Below are positions 1 through 6,243 of a stretch of DNA of 9,106 bases, piece after piece. The stretch covers positions 1 to 9,106 of the forward strand of contig CAJTZB010000100.1 of assembly GCA_910583815.1 (NCBI GenBank). The letters are read 5' to 3'. Both the position numbers and the translations under genes were made by a program. This stretch comes from an uncultured Lachnospiraceae bacterium. GTDB lineage: Bacteria; Bacillota; Clostridia; Lachnospirales; Lachnospiraceae. The first letter of the stretch is position 1. The number at the start of each line of letters is the position of its first letter. The notes below the pieces were generated by a model. That model did not search any database. It was given only the letters and a program-made list of their open reading frames with translations, and was not told where the DNA came from.

Positions 1-676
1 TCAGACCTACTCTCATTCTCGCTCCCGGCGGCTCATTCATCTGACCGAACACCATCGTTGTCTTGTTGATAACGCCAGACTCAATCATTTCGTAATAGAG
101 GTCATTTCCCTCTCTCGTACGTTCCCCTACACCTGTAAATACAGAATAGCCGTTGTGTTCTGTTGCAATGTTTGTAATCAGTTCCTGGATCAATACGGTT
201 TTGCCTACGCCTGCACCGCCGAACAGACCAATTTTTCCGCCCTTCTGATATGGGCAGAGCAGGTCAACGACTTTAATACCAGTCTCAAGCATTTCTGTCT
301 GCGTAGACTGCTCTTCAAATGCCGGAGCCTTTCTATGGATTGGATAATATTCTACCCCTTCCGGAGCAGGCTTTTCATCAATCGGATTACCAAGCACGTT
401 AAACATTCTTCCCAAGGTGTTCTCACCTACCGGAACGGAAATCGGTGCGCCGGTTGCTTCCGCATCCATGCCGCGCACAAGACCGTCTGTTGGGCCCATT
501 GCAATACACCTGACTGTGTCGTCGCCAAGATGCTGTGCAACCTCGACTACAAGCACTCTGTCACCCATAGGAATTTTAATTGCTTCATAAATTTCCGGCA
601 AGTTGCCTTCCGTAAACTTTATGTCAAGTACCGCACCAATAATCTGAGTGATTTTCCCGATTTTGTTTACTGCCAA
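1..676 (-). CDS. atpD: F1F0 ATP synthase subunit beta (partial, C-terminal half beyond the window)
   Basis: Catalytic beta subunit of the soluble F1 head; three copies alternate with alpha and make or hydrolyse ATP at the inner membrane face. The 225 visible codons hold the N-terminal beta-barrel (about 1-80) and the start of the nucleotide-binding domain. Visible motifs are Walker A GGAGVGKT (153-160), GERTREGNDLY (184-194) with the expected catalytic Glu185 and Arg186, and the conserved GQMNEPPGAR (211-220). The full protein is usually about 460-470 residues, so roughly half is missing off the left edge. I chose the TTG at 676-674, giving (M)AVNKIGKITQIIGAV, because AAAGGAG lies 10 nt upstream and homologues begin here. 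An in-frame ATG at 709 would add 11 residues (MTITVQRSETK) but has no good ribosome site. It is the last operon gene visible; atpC should follow. Confidence 0.97.
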   Translation of the reverse strand, partial: MAVNKIGKITQIIGAVLDIKFTEGNLPEIYEAIKIPMGDRVLVVEVAQHLGDDTVRCIAMGPTDGLVRGMDAEATGAPISVPVGENTLGRMFNVLGNPIDEKPAPEGVEYYPIHRKAPAFEEQSTQTEMLETGIKVVDLLCPYQKGGKIGLFGGAGVGKTVLIQELITNIATEHNGYSVFTGVGERTREGNDLYYEMIESGVINKTTMVFGQMNEPPGARMRVGL

Positions 677-686
677 TTTCGTTTCA

Positions 687-693
687 CTCCTTT
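687..693 (-). promoter_or_regulatory. Shine-Dalgarno site of atpD, deciding the TTG start
   Basis: On the minus strand AAAGGAG lies 10 nt before TTG at 676. This site would fall inside the coding sequence if the ATG at 709 were used, and that ATG is preceded only by an A/T-rich stretch without a purine-rich site. It therefore favours the TTG start. Confidence 0.7.
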
Positions 694-718
694 GCACTGT
701 AATAGTCATATCATTTTT

Positions 719-744
719 GAAAGAATGAAGTTTGTTCACTCTTC
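719..744 (-). other. Intercistronic RNA hairpin between atpG and atpD
   Basis: In the minus-strand transcript GAAGAGTGAA pairs with TTCATTCTTTC around a CAAAC loop: ten pairs including one G-U, with one bulged U. It sits inside the 87-nt atpG-atpD gap, about 20 nt after the atpG stop and about 25 nt before the atpD Shine-Dalgarno. No U-tract follows, so it is not a classical intrinsic terminator. A role in mRNA processing, stability or beta-subunit translation is inference. Confidence 0.45.
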
Positions 745-763
745 CAATGCCACCTGCCTGTTA

Positions 764-1627
764 CTAATTGATGGCATTTGCGCCGGCAATAATCTCTGTC
801 AGTTCCTGCGTAATAGAACTCTGTCTTGCCCTGTTGTACTTTAAGGACAGGTCAGAAATCATTTCTTCCGCATTGTTCGTGGCAGAATCCATCGCCTGCA
901 TTCTGGCACCGTTTTCGCTTGCATACGCCTGCACCAATCCGCCGTAAATCAAGCTGTTGACATACTTTGGAATAATCAGTTCCAGCGCTTCTTCCGCTTC
1001 CGGTTCATAGTTCATTAATGTCAGCTTATCCGATGTCTCTTCTTCGCCTGCTTCCTCCGGAACAGCAACCGGAAGCAGCTTAATAAAAGTCGGAATATGG
1101 CTTACTGTATTCTTGAACTCCGTATAAGCAAGATAAATCTCACCAATGCGCCCTTCCGCAAAATCCTTCAGGACTTTACGTCCAATCGCAGCTGCATCAG
1201 AAAAGAGCGGCTCATTCATTACTTCAGAATAATCTTCCTCAATCACATAGCCGCGGCGCGCAAGCGCATCCTTTCCTTTTCTGCCTACTGCATAGACAAT
1301 GGCATCCTCTTTCCCAATTCCGCTTGACAGGACAAGCTTTATCAGGTTTGAGTTATATCCTCCGGCCAGCCCACGGTTTGAGCTTACCACAATAATTCCT
1401 TTTTTCTCGGACTTTCCGCCGCTGATATAAGGATGAAGGATATTCCCCGACTTCTTTAACATGCTGCCGACTGCCTCATACATATTGTGGAAGTACGGCT
1501 TTGTGTTTTCTGCCCTTGTCTTTGCTTTCTGCAGCTTTACGGTGGAAACAAGCTTCATTGCCTTCGTAATCTGCCCGGTGCTCTGTATACTTTCCTTACG
1601 CCTCTTGATGTCTCTCATCGAAGCCAT
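764..1627 (-). CDS. atpG: F1F0 ATP synthase subunit gamma
   Basis: Central rotor shaft of F1. Its long N- and C-terminal helices form the coiled coil that turns inside alpha3beta3 and couples c-ring rotation to catalysis. The protein has 287 residues, the normal family length. The N-terminal helix shows the conserved MRDIKRRKESI...ITKAMKLVSTVKLQKA run (4-35). The C-terminal helix carries SENGARMQAMDSATNNAEEM (237-256) and the family signature ITQELTEIIAGA (272-283). The ATG at 1627 has GAGGTG a few bases upstream; an ATG three codons later (Met4) is possible, since many homologues begin MRDIKRR. It lies 13 nt after atpA and ends with adjacent TAG and TAA codons. An acidic stretch (EEAGEEETSD, 191-200) forms a probable surface loop of the middle domain. 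Confidence 0.98.
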   Translation of the reverse strand: MASMRDIKRRKESIQSTGQITKAMKLVSTVKLQKAKTRAENTKPYFHNMYEAVGSMLKKSGNILHPYISGGKSEKKGIIVVSSNRGLAGGYNSNLIKLVLSSGIGKEDAIVYAVGRKGKDALARRGYVIEEDYSEVMNEPLFSDAAAIGRKVLKDFAEGRIGEIYLAYTEFKNTVSHIPTFIKLLPVAVPEEAGEEETSDKLTLMNYEPEAEEALELIIPKYVNSLIYGGLVQAYASENGARMQAMDSATNNAEEMISDLSLKYNRARQSSITQELTEIIAGANAIN

Positions 1628-1640
1628 ACATTACACCTCT

Positions 1641-3149
1641 CTATCCGCGAAATTCTGCTTTGAATGCCTCTATCGCCTGAATCAGCTGCTTCTCTGTTTC
1701 TTCGCTCATCTGCTTTTCTTCACGGATTGCCTTTGGCACCTCGGAATACTTCGTATTAATAAACTCAAACAGTCCCTTTTCAAATTCCTGAATCTTAGAA
1801 ACTTCAATGTCAAGGAGATACTTCTTCGTTGCAGCATAAATAATGATAACCTGATACTCTACCGGCATCGGCTTGTACTGAGGCTGCTTTAATATCTCAC
1901 GGATACGTTCGCCTTGTGCCAGTTTTTCCTTTGTGTCGGCATCAAGGTCGGAACCAAACTGCGAGAATGCAGCCAGCTCTCTGTACTGTGCAAGGTCGAT
2001 ACGGATTGGTCCGGCAATTTTCTTCATTGCCTTAATCTGTGCGGAACCTCCTACACGAGATACCGAGAGTCCAGGGTTTACTGCCGGGCGGAAACCGGAA
2101 TTGAACATTTCCGTCTCCAGATAAATCTGGCCGTCCGTAATTGAAATAACATTGGTCGGGATATATGCAGATACGTCGCCTGCCTGTGTCTCAATAATCG
2201 GGAGTGCTGTAAGCGAGCCGCCGCCAAGTGCATCGGACAGCTTTGCTGCACGCTCCAAAAGCCTTGAGTGCAGATAGAATACGTCACCCGGATAAGCCTC
2301 ACGTCCCGGCGGTCTCTTAAGCAGCAAGGAGAGTGTACGGTAAGCAGTTGCATGCTTACTTAAATCATCATAAATAATAAGTACATCCTGTCCCGACTCC
2401 ATCCACTCTTCACCAATAGCACAGCCGGAATATGGTGCGATATACTGGAGAGGAGCAAGCTCACTCGCCGTTGCTGCTACGACTGTTGTATAATCCATTG
2501 CCCCATATTCTTCCAATGTTGTCACAATGGAAGCCACAGTGGAAGCTTTCTGTCCAATAGCGACATAAATGCACTTTACATTCTGTCCCTTCTGGTTGAT
2601 AATCGTATCAATTGCGATTGCGGTCTTACCTGTCTGCCTGTCGCCGATGATAAGCTCACGCTGTCCTCTTCCAATAGGCACCATTGAGTCAATTGCCTTA
2701 ATACCTGTCTGGAGAGGGGTATTTACTGATTTTCTTGAAATAACGCCGGAAGCAACTCGCTCAATCTGGCGGTACTTTTCGGTCTCAATCGGCCCTTTGC
2801 CGTCAATTGGCTGCCCAAGTGCATTGACAACCCTTCCAAGCATCGCATCGCCAACCGGAACTTCTACTACTCTTCCGGTTGTCTTTACTGTATCGCCTTC
2901 ATTGATGCTCTTTGCATCACCAAGCAAAACAGCGCCGACGTTGTCTTCCTCCAGGTTCAATACCATGCCGTATACCTCGCCCGGAAATTCAAGCAGTTCT
3001 CCCTGCATTGCCTTTTCCAGACCGTGAATACGTGCAATACCGTCTGCAACCTGAATTACCGTACCAACATCAGATACTTCCAGCTTTGTACTGTAATTTT
3101 TAATCTGCTCTTTAATTACTGAACTGATTTCTTCAGGTCTTAAATTCAA
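1641..3149 (-). CDS. atpA: F1F0 ATP synthase subunit alpha
   Basis: Non-catalytic, nucleotide-binding subunit of the F1 hexamer, which also supplies an arginine finger to the beta catalytic site. At 502 residues it is full length. The N-terminal beta-barrel (about 25-95) is followed by the nucleotide-binding domain with Walker A GDRQTGKT (169-176) and Walker B VLIIYDD (256-262). The signature PAVNPGLSVS spans 355-364, Arg365 in SRVGG is the expected arginine finger, and a helical C-terminal domain covers about 375-502. The start is TTG at 3149-3147 (MNLRPEEISSVIKEQI), supported by GAAGGTG 8 nt upstream and by the family-typical N terminus; no ATG is available nearby. It sits 27 nt after atpH and 13 nt before atpG. 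Confidence 0.99.
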   Translation of the reverse strand: MNLRPEEISSVIKEQIKNYSTKLEVSDVGTVIQVADGIARIHGLEKAMQGELLEFPGEVYGMVLNLEEDNVGAVLLGDAKSINEGDTVKTTGRVVEVPVGDAMLGRVVNALGQPIDGKGPIETEKYRQIERVASGVISRKSVNTPLQTGIKAIDSMVPIGRGQRELIIGDRQTGKTAIAIDTIINQKGQNVKCIYVAIGQKASTVASIVTTLEEYGAMDYTTVVAATASELAPLQYIAPYSGCAIGEEWMESGQDVLIIYDDLSKHATAYRTLSLLLKRPPGREAYPGDVFYLHSRLLERAAKLSDALGGGSLTALPIIETQAGDVSAYIPTNVISITDGQIYLETEMFNSGFRPAVNPGLSVSRVGGSAQIKAMKKIAGPIRIDLAQYRELAAFSQFGSDLDADTKEKLAQGERIREILKQPQYKPMPVEYQVIIIYAATKKYLLDIEVSKIQEFEKGLFEFINTKYSEVPKAIREEKQMSEETEKQLIQAIEAFKAEFRG

Positions 3150-3157
3150 GAGATAAG

Positions 3158-3164
3158 CACCTTC
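3158..3164 (-). promoter_or_regulatory. Shine-Dalgarno site of atpA, supporting the TTG start
   Basis: The minus strand reads GAAGGTG with 8 nt to the TTG at 3149. It lies in the 27-nt atpH-atpA gap. Together with the conserved MNLRPEEIS start of the protein it fixes the non-ATG initiation codon. Confidence 0.7.
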
Positions 3165-3176
3165 TTTCTGTTTATA

Positions 3177-3737
3177 CTAATTGGTGACATTTGCCAATGA
3201 AATCTTTTTTAGGTCTTTTGCCATGTTCGCAAGCTTTGTGCGGATACTGGAATCTACCACACGGTCCCCGATCCGGATTACCATGCCGCCAAGCAGCGAT
3301 TTGTCTGTTTCATAGTGCATCTGAAACGACTCATACGAAGTCTGCTGAAGAAGCTTTTGCTCCACTTGTTTTTTCTGCTCTTCAGACAGTTCCACAGCAG
3401 AAGTAACCTTTGCAACTCCGACCTTGCTGTATTCACGAACCTTTGCATGAAAATAGTCGAAAACAGCTTCTATTTCATTATATCTGCCCTTTTCTACAAT
3501 AAGCACAAGGAATCCGACAATATCGTCAAGGAAACGCCCTTTGAATGCGTTCTCAATGACGGAAATTTTCTCTTCCTTTGTGATTTTCGGGTGGTTGAAC
3601 AGCTTAAAAAGCTCCGGATTTTCTGCAAATGCCTGTGAAAGCACAGTCACCTGTTCTTCCATTTCTGATACCATGCCCCGCTCCAGCGCTATATCAAACA
3701 GCGCTTCGCCGTATAGGTTGGATATTACTTTTGCCAT
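3177..3737 (-). CDS. atpH: F1F0 ATP synthase subunit delta
   Basis: Peripheral stalk subunit (OSCP-like) that fixes the top of the alpha3beta3 head to the b dimer. The 186 residues are typical. The N-terminal six-helix domain begins VISNLYGEALFDIALERG (4-21) and contains the usual NHPKITKEEK segment (48-57). The C-terminal part carries the family signature around DKSLLGGMVIRIGDRVVDSS (145-164). The ATG at 3737 is preceded by GGTGAG inside the end of atpF, and the two reading frames overlap by 13 nt, so translation is probably coupled to that of its stalk partner b. The stop is TAG, 27 nt before atpA. Confidence 0.98.
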   Translation of the reverse strand: MAKVISNLYGEALFDIALERGMVSEMEEQVTVLSQAFAENPELFKLFNHPKITKEEKISVIENAFKGRFLDDIVGFLVLIVEKGRYNEIEAVFDYFHAKVREYSKVGVAKVTSAVELSEEQKKQVEQKLLQQTSYESFQMHYETDKSLLGGMVIRIGDRVVDSSIRTKLANMAKDLKKISLANVTN

Positions 3738-4306
3738 GTATTCTCACCCATTTCATTCAATGCTTCGTCAATCAGCCTTGCCTGAGTTTCCTCATCGATG
3801 GAGGCAGCAATAATCTTGCCTGCCATTGCCTGTGCAACGTCAACCATTTCCTGCTTCACTTCATCTCTGACCTTACTCTTTTCCAGTTCGATTTCCTTTT
3901 CTGCGCGCTCCATAACTCTTGCCGCTTCTGCCTTGGCTTCTGTCACGATTTCATTCTCTCTTGCAAGCGCTTTCTTTCTGCCTGCACTTAAGATTTCATC
4001 CACATCCTTGTCTGCCTGGCTAAGCTTTGCTGTATACTCTTTTTTCATTTCAACGGCATCTGCCTTCTCTTTTGAGGCAGTGTCCATATCCTCACGGATC
4101 CTGTCCTGGCGCTTTTTCATCAGTTCCCTTGCCGGGTTGAATAAAAGATAGGACATCATAAAAAAGAGGAAGAAAACGGCAAGTGCCAGAATCACGGCAT
4201 CTGCTCCCATTTGAAGGTCCAGTCCAAACAGACGGTTTTCCATCCCGGACTCTGCCGCCAAAAATACTGGAGCAAAATAGCTGATACCTGCTAATAAAGT
4301 GCTCAA
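3725..4306 (-). CDS. atpF: F1F0 ATP synthase subunit b
   Basis: Stator stalk subunit, anchored in the membrane by one helix and reaching the F1 head as a long helical dimer that meets delta. It has 193 residues. The membrane helix is about 36-55 (VILALAVFFLFFMMSYLLF), followed by the conserved NPAR (57-60) and a highly charged, Ala/Glu/Lys-rich coiled coil (about 60-165). Residues 1-21 form an extra hydrophobic tail ahead of the usual start. I chose TTG at 4306-4304 because a perfect AAGGAGG lies 7 nt upstream; the alternative ATG at 4243 (Met22, MENRLFGLDL) would give a more standard N terminus but has only weak purines before it. The 3' end overlaps atpH by 13 nt. The upstream gap to atpE holds a hairpin. 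Confidence 0.96.
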   Translation of the reverse strand: MSTLLAGISYFAPVFLAAESGMENRLFGLDLQMGADAVILALAVFFLFFMMSYLLFNPARELMKKRQDRIREDMDTASKEKADAVEMKKEYTAKLSQADKDVDEILSAGRKKALARENEIVTEAKAEAARVMERAEKEIELEKSKVRDEVKQEMVDVAQAMAGKIIAASIDEETQARLIDEALNEMGENTWQK

Positions 4307-4313
4307 GATTCGG

Positions 4314-4320
4314 CCTCCTT
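4314..4320 (-). promoter_or_regulatory. Shine-Dalgarno site of atpF, deciding the TTG start
   Basis: The minus strand reads AAGGAGG, a full anti-Shine-Dalgarno match, 7 nt before TTG at 4306. The later in-frame ATG at 4243 has no comparable site, so the longer product with a 21-residue N-terminal tail is favoured. Confidence 0.75.
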
Positions 4321-4341
4321 TACCTTATTTGTTATTCCCAT

Positions 4342-4361
4342 AATTGCCGCAAGCGGTAATT
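4342..4361 (-). other. Intercistronic RNA hairpin after atpE
   Basis: In the transcript AATTACCG and CGGCAATT pair around CTTG, with a single A-C mismatch in the stem. The G(CUUG)C cap is a known unusually stable RNA tetraloop. It begins 3 nt after the atpE stop codon and ends about 20 nt before the atpF Shine-Dalgarno. No U-run follows, so it is unlikely to be a full terminator. By position it could protect the 3' end of a processed atpE message or limit downstream expression, which would fit the need for many more c than b subunits. That role is inference. Confidence 0.55.
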
Positions 4362-4364
4362 GTA

Positions 4365-4631
4365 TTACAGCTTTCCAAGCAGTGGGTTTGCGAATAACAG
4401 AATAATGGCAACTGCGAAGCCATAAAGACCTGTTGTCTCGGCAACCGCCTGGCCAAGCAGCATCGTAGACATAATGTTTCCTCTTGCACCCGGATTACGT
4501 CCAACTGCTGCTGCACCCTGACCTGCTGCAATACCCTGACCAATACCAGGTCCTACACCTGCAATCATCGCAATGCCTGCACCGATTGCAGAACAAGCTA
4601 AAATTAAACCTTCGTTTGTAATATTACTCAT
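4365..4631 (-). CDS. atpE: F1F0 ATP synthase subunit c, predicted Na+-binding type
   Basis: Hairpin membrane protein that oligomerises into the rotating ion-carrying c-ring. The 88 residues form two membrane helices (about 8-42 and 52-82), the first with a dense glycine pattern (GVGPGIGQG, 25-33), joined by the conserved RNP loop (45-47). The family signature GRNP-x10-LL-x3-V-x-E ends at the ion-carrying carboxylate Glu65. Gln32, Val63, Glu65, Thr66, Thr67 and Tyr70 sit at the positions that coordinate Na+ in sodium-type c-rings such as that of Ilyobacter tartaricus (Q32, V63, E65, S66, T67, Y70), with Thr replacing Ser66. This supports Na+ rather than H+ as coupling ion, although such sites can also bind protons at low sodium. 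The ATG at 4631 has CGGAGG 9 nt upstream. It lies 25 nt after atpB and is followed by a hairpin. Confidence 0.98.
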   Translation of the reverse strand: MSNITNEGLILACSAIGAGIAMIAGVGPGIGQGIAAGQGAAAVGRNPGARGNIMSTMLLGQAVAETTGLYGFAVAIILLFANPLLGKL

Positions 4632-4656
4632 AATATAAAACCTCCGTTTTTAAAAA

Positions 4657-5418
4657 TTATACTTCCTCTTCCCCAAAGGTCTGGGAAATAAATACCATTG
4701 TCAGCATACAGAACACATAAGACTGAATTGCTCCTGAGAATACGTCAAAGTATGCATGCAGACCGCCGAAAACCGGCCAAATGAAAAATTGAAGCAACTT
4801 TGGAAGCAAACCGTATAGAAGTCCCATCATAACGGTGCCGGATAAAATGTTGCCAAACAGACGAAGCGACATCGACAATGGTGTCGCAATCTCACCGATA
4901 ATATTAATCGGCGTCAGCAATACCGGCTTAAACAGTTTGGTAACATGCCCTGCTTTTTCGTACTTGAAGCCGTTGTAATGAATCAGCACAAACGTAATCA
5001 AAGCAAGTCCAAGCGTTACACCATAATCCGCCGTAGGCGCCCTGAGTCCAAACAGGCCTGATAAGTTCGCCACAATGAGAAATCCAAACAATGTGCCGAT
5101 ATAGTTGGAAAACTTCCAGCCATGTTTCTCCCCCATGTTCGTTCTGGTCAGATTGTCTACCGCTTCTACCAGGTATTCGATGATATTGAGGAACGTTCCA
5201 GGCACTTCATTGGGGTCTGCCTTACGGATGGCACGGTTTGCAGCCAACGCGAAAATCGTCATGACTAACACGACAATAAGCAGGCTGACGTGCGTATTTG
5301 TAATCCACAGTTCCTGCCCGAACAGCTCGTATCTTAACAGACCATCGACACCGAATTTAACTTCGCCCGTCTCGGCAGCTAAAAATGCCCCTGTTCGTAA
5401 GACGCTCCCGAATCCCAC
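4657..5418 (-). CDS. atpB: F1F0 ATP synthase subunit a
   Basis: Membrane stator subunit that supplies the ion half-channels against the c-ring. It has 253 residues with about five or six hydrophobic helices. The family signature SMSLRLFGNI (182-191) contains the essential Arg186, which interacts with the c-subunit carboxylate. FSNYIGTLFGFLIVANLSGL (103-122) and PTADYGVTLGLALITF (128-143) are typical helix segments, and the C terminus is short and acidic (GEEEV). The start is GTG at 5418-5416 with AAGGTGAG just upstream; there is no early in-frame ATG (first internal Met is residue 53). It begins 4 nt after the atpI stop, so its ribosome site lies inside atpI and translation is probably coupled. 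The N-terminal tail holds FLAAETG, resembling the N terminus of subunit b. Confidence 0.98.
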   Translation of the reverse strand: MGFGSVLRTGAFLAAETGEVKFGVDGLLRYELFGQELWITNTHVSLLIVVLVMTIFALAANRAIRKADPNEVPGTFLNIIEYLVEAVDNLTRTNMGEKHGWKFSNYIGTLFGFLIVANLSGLFGLRAPTADYGVTLGLALITFVLIHYNGFKYEKAGHVTKLFKPVLLTPINIIGEIATPLSMSLRLFGNILSGTVMMGLLYGLLPKLLQFFIWPVFGGLHAYFDVFSGAIQSYVFCMLTMVFISQTFGEEEV

Positions 5419-5422
5419 TTTC

Positions 5423-5821
5423 TCACCTTCCTTTACTTAATATTTTATTAAAAAATTTATGAGTTAACGGCTGTAAATAAGCCGCAAACTTTAGTGTTAA
5501 AACGCCAAGCAGCACCCCGACAAAAGAAAATACCTCCGGAAGCAGCACCGCCAGCATAACACCTGCCACCATCACTGCCATACGGAGCAGCGCTGCAACC
5601 CTTACTTTTTTTGCAGCAGTATCTTTGTCGTAGCGCAGGGCACGTTTTAAAACAGAATACATATGGAACAGCATAAATACTGCAATTGCAGTACCAAGCA
5701 AAACACCAAGCGAATAAACAAGCCGCCTGCTGATAAATAAGTTCACAAGCAGGCTTGCCGCCGAAAACAGCACAATACCAAAAAGCAGTTCATATAGTGT
5801 TGCCTTTTCTTCCGTGTTCAT
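5423..5821 (-). CDS. atpI: ATP synthase subunit I (AtpI/UncI family membrane protein)
   Basis: Small hydrophobic protein of 132 residues with four predicted membrane helices at about 11-30, 34-58, 75-95 and 98-117. A cationic cytoplasmic loop (KRALRYDKDTAAKKVR, 59-74) follows the first helix pair, and the C terminus is basic. Its position just ahead of atpB and its topology fit the ATP-synt_I family. Members of that family have been reported to assist c-ring assembly and, together with AtpZ, to take part in Mg2+/Ca2+ transport; neither role can be read from this sequence. The ATG at 5821 overlaps the atpZ stop as ATGA, with AGAGGAGG upstream, indicating translational coupling. The family is poorly conserved, so the assignment rests on topology plus operon position. 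Confidence 0.9.
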   Translation of the reverse strand: MNTEEKATLYELLFGIVLFSAASLLVNLFISRRLVYSLGVLLGTAIAVFMLFHMYSVLKRALRYDKDTAAKKVRVAALLRMAVMVAGVMLAVLLPEVFSFVGVLLGVLTLKFAAYLQPLTHKFFNKILSKGR

Positions 5822-6114
5822 GGAGCCTCCTCTTGTTTGTTTTCCTGCCCCCTGCGTTTTAGTCCCTCGATATACGCAAGCTCCTCATCTTCCTTTCGCT
5901 TTTGCTTTGCATAGAATCCCTTGGTCAGATAATATGTGTTGCGGAATGAGGCTGCAATCCCCAAAACAAGCAGAACCGGAACTGCATAGACCGTATCAAA
6001 CGCGTCATTTAAAAATACTCCCAAAAACAGGCAAAGAAAGATTGGCACTAACATTGTAATGCCGATTTGCGTTATCATCAAAAGGCCTCTGACCCATGCA
6101 TTTTTTTTCTTCAT
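5818..6114 (-). CDS. atpZ: AtpZ-type F0F1 ATPase accessory membrane protein
   Basis: First gene of the operon, 98 residues. Two membrane helices (about 11-34 and 42-58) form a hairpin, followed by a charged, probably cytoplasmic tail rich in Lys, Arg and Glu (69-98). The run ITQIGITMLVPI (14-25) and the ASFRNTYYLTKGF segment (55-67) are typical of the ATPase_gene1/AtpZ family found at the head of Firmicute atp operons. With AtpI it has been proposed to move divalent cations for the synthase or to help assembly; the precise role is unsettled. The ATG at 6114 has AAGGTAG upstream. The leader to the proposed promoter is about 50 nt. Its stop overlaps the atpI start by 4 nt. Confidence 0.92.
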   Translation of the reverse strand: MKKKNAWVRGLLMITQIGITMLVPIFLCLFLGVFLNDAFDTVYAVPVLLVLGIAASFRNTYYLTKGFYAKQKRKEDEELAYIEGLKRRGQENKQEEAP

Positions 6115-6170
6115 GATCTTCTACCTTAACAGCTTTCCGCATATTCCCTCTCTTTTTCCTAAACAGCTCT

Positions 6171-6179
6171 ATTCTACCA
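6171..6179 (-). promoter_or_regulatory. Predicted atp operon promoter, extended -10
   Basis: The minus strand reads TGG-TAGAAT: a 5/6 match to TATAAT with the TGn extension. No convincing -35 hexamer lies 16-18 bp upstream, which the extended -10 could compensate for. Transcription would start near 6164, giving a leader of about 50 nt before atpZ. It is the best sigma-A-like site on this strand in the gap, but it is predicted by eye only. Confidence 0.5.
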
Positions 6180-6201
6180 CATTTCCCACACAAATGGTAG
6201 A
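6173..6201. repeat. Inverted repeat across the atp promoter
   Basis: TCTACCA (6173-6179) and TGGTAGA (6195-6201) are perfect 7-bp reverse complements separated by 15 bp, so the arms are 22 bp apart, about two helical turns. The left arm coincides with the proposed extended -10 of the atp promoter. It could be a repressor operator, but the arms are short and chance cannot be excluded. Confidence 0.4.
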
Positions 6202-6217
6202 GACAAGTTCGTTATTT

Positions 6218-6243
6218 TTTTCACAAAATAGTGACAATTTCAC
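6218..6243. repeat. Inverted-repeat cluster at the trkA promoter -35
   Basis: TTTTCAC (6218-6224) and GTGACAA (6231-6237) are reverse complements at six of seven positions with a 6-bp spacer. A further TCAC (6240-6243) makes a second pair with GTGA (6231-6234). The middle arm overlaps the proposed trkA -35 hexamer, so this is a candidate operator. The family of any regulator is not recognisable; it is not a clean Rex or CRP/FNR site. Confidence 0.35.

Noticed and set aside
677..709. In-frame ATG at 709 as the atpD start, adding MTITVQRSETK.
   Set aside because: No ribosome site precedes it, and the good AAAGGAG would lie inside the coding region; homologues begin at the TTG position. Kept only as an alternative.
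155..844. Long plus-strand open frames opposite the atp genes, including one of 229 codons opposite atpD and atpG.
   Set aside because: They are antisense to highly conserved genes and have no recognisable protein family; they are best explained as frame shadows.
6215..6243. Rex (TTGTGAA-N4-TTCACAA) or CRP/FNR-type operator near the trkA -35.
   Set aside because: Only one half-site, TTCACAA, is good; the partner half is missing at the right spacing, and the GTGA/TCAC pair has the opposite orientation to CRP sites.
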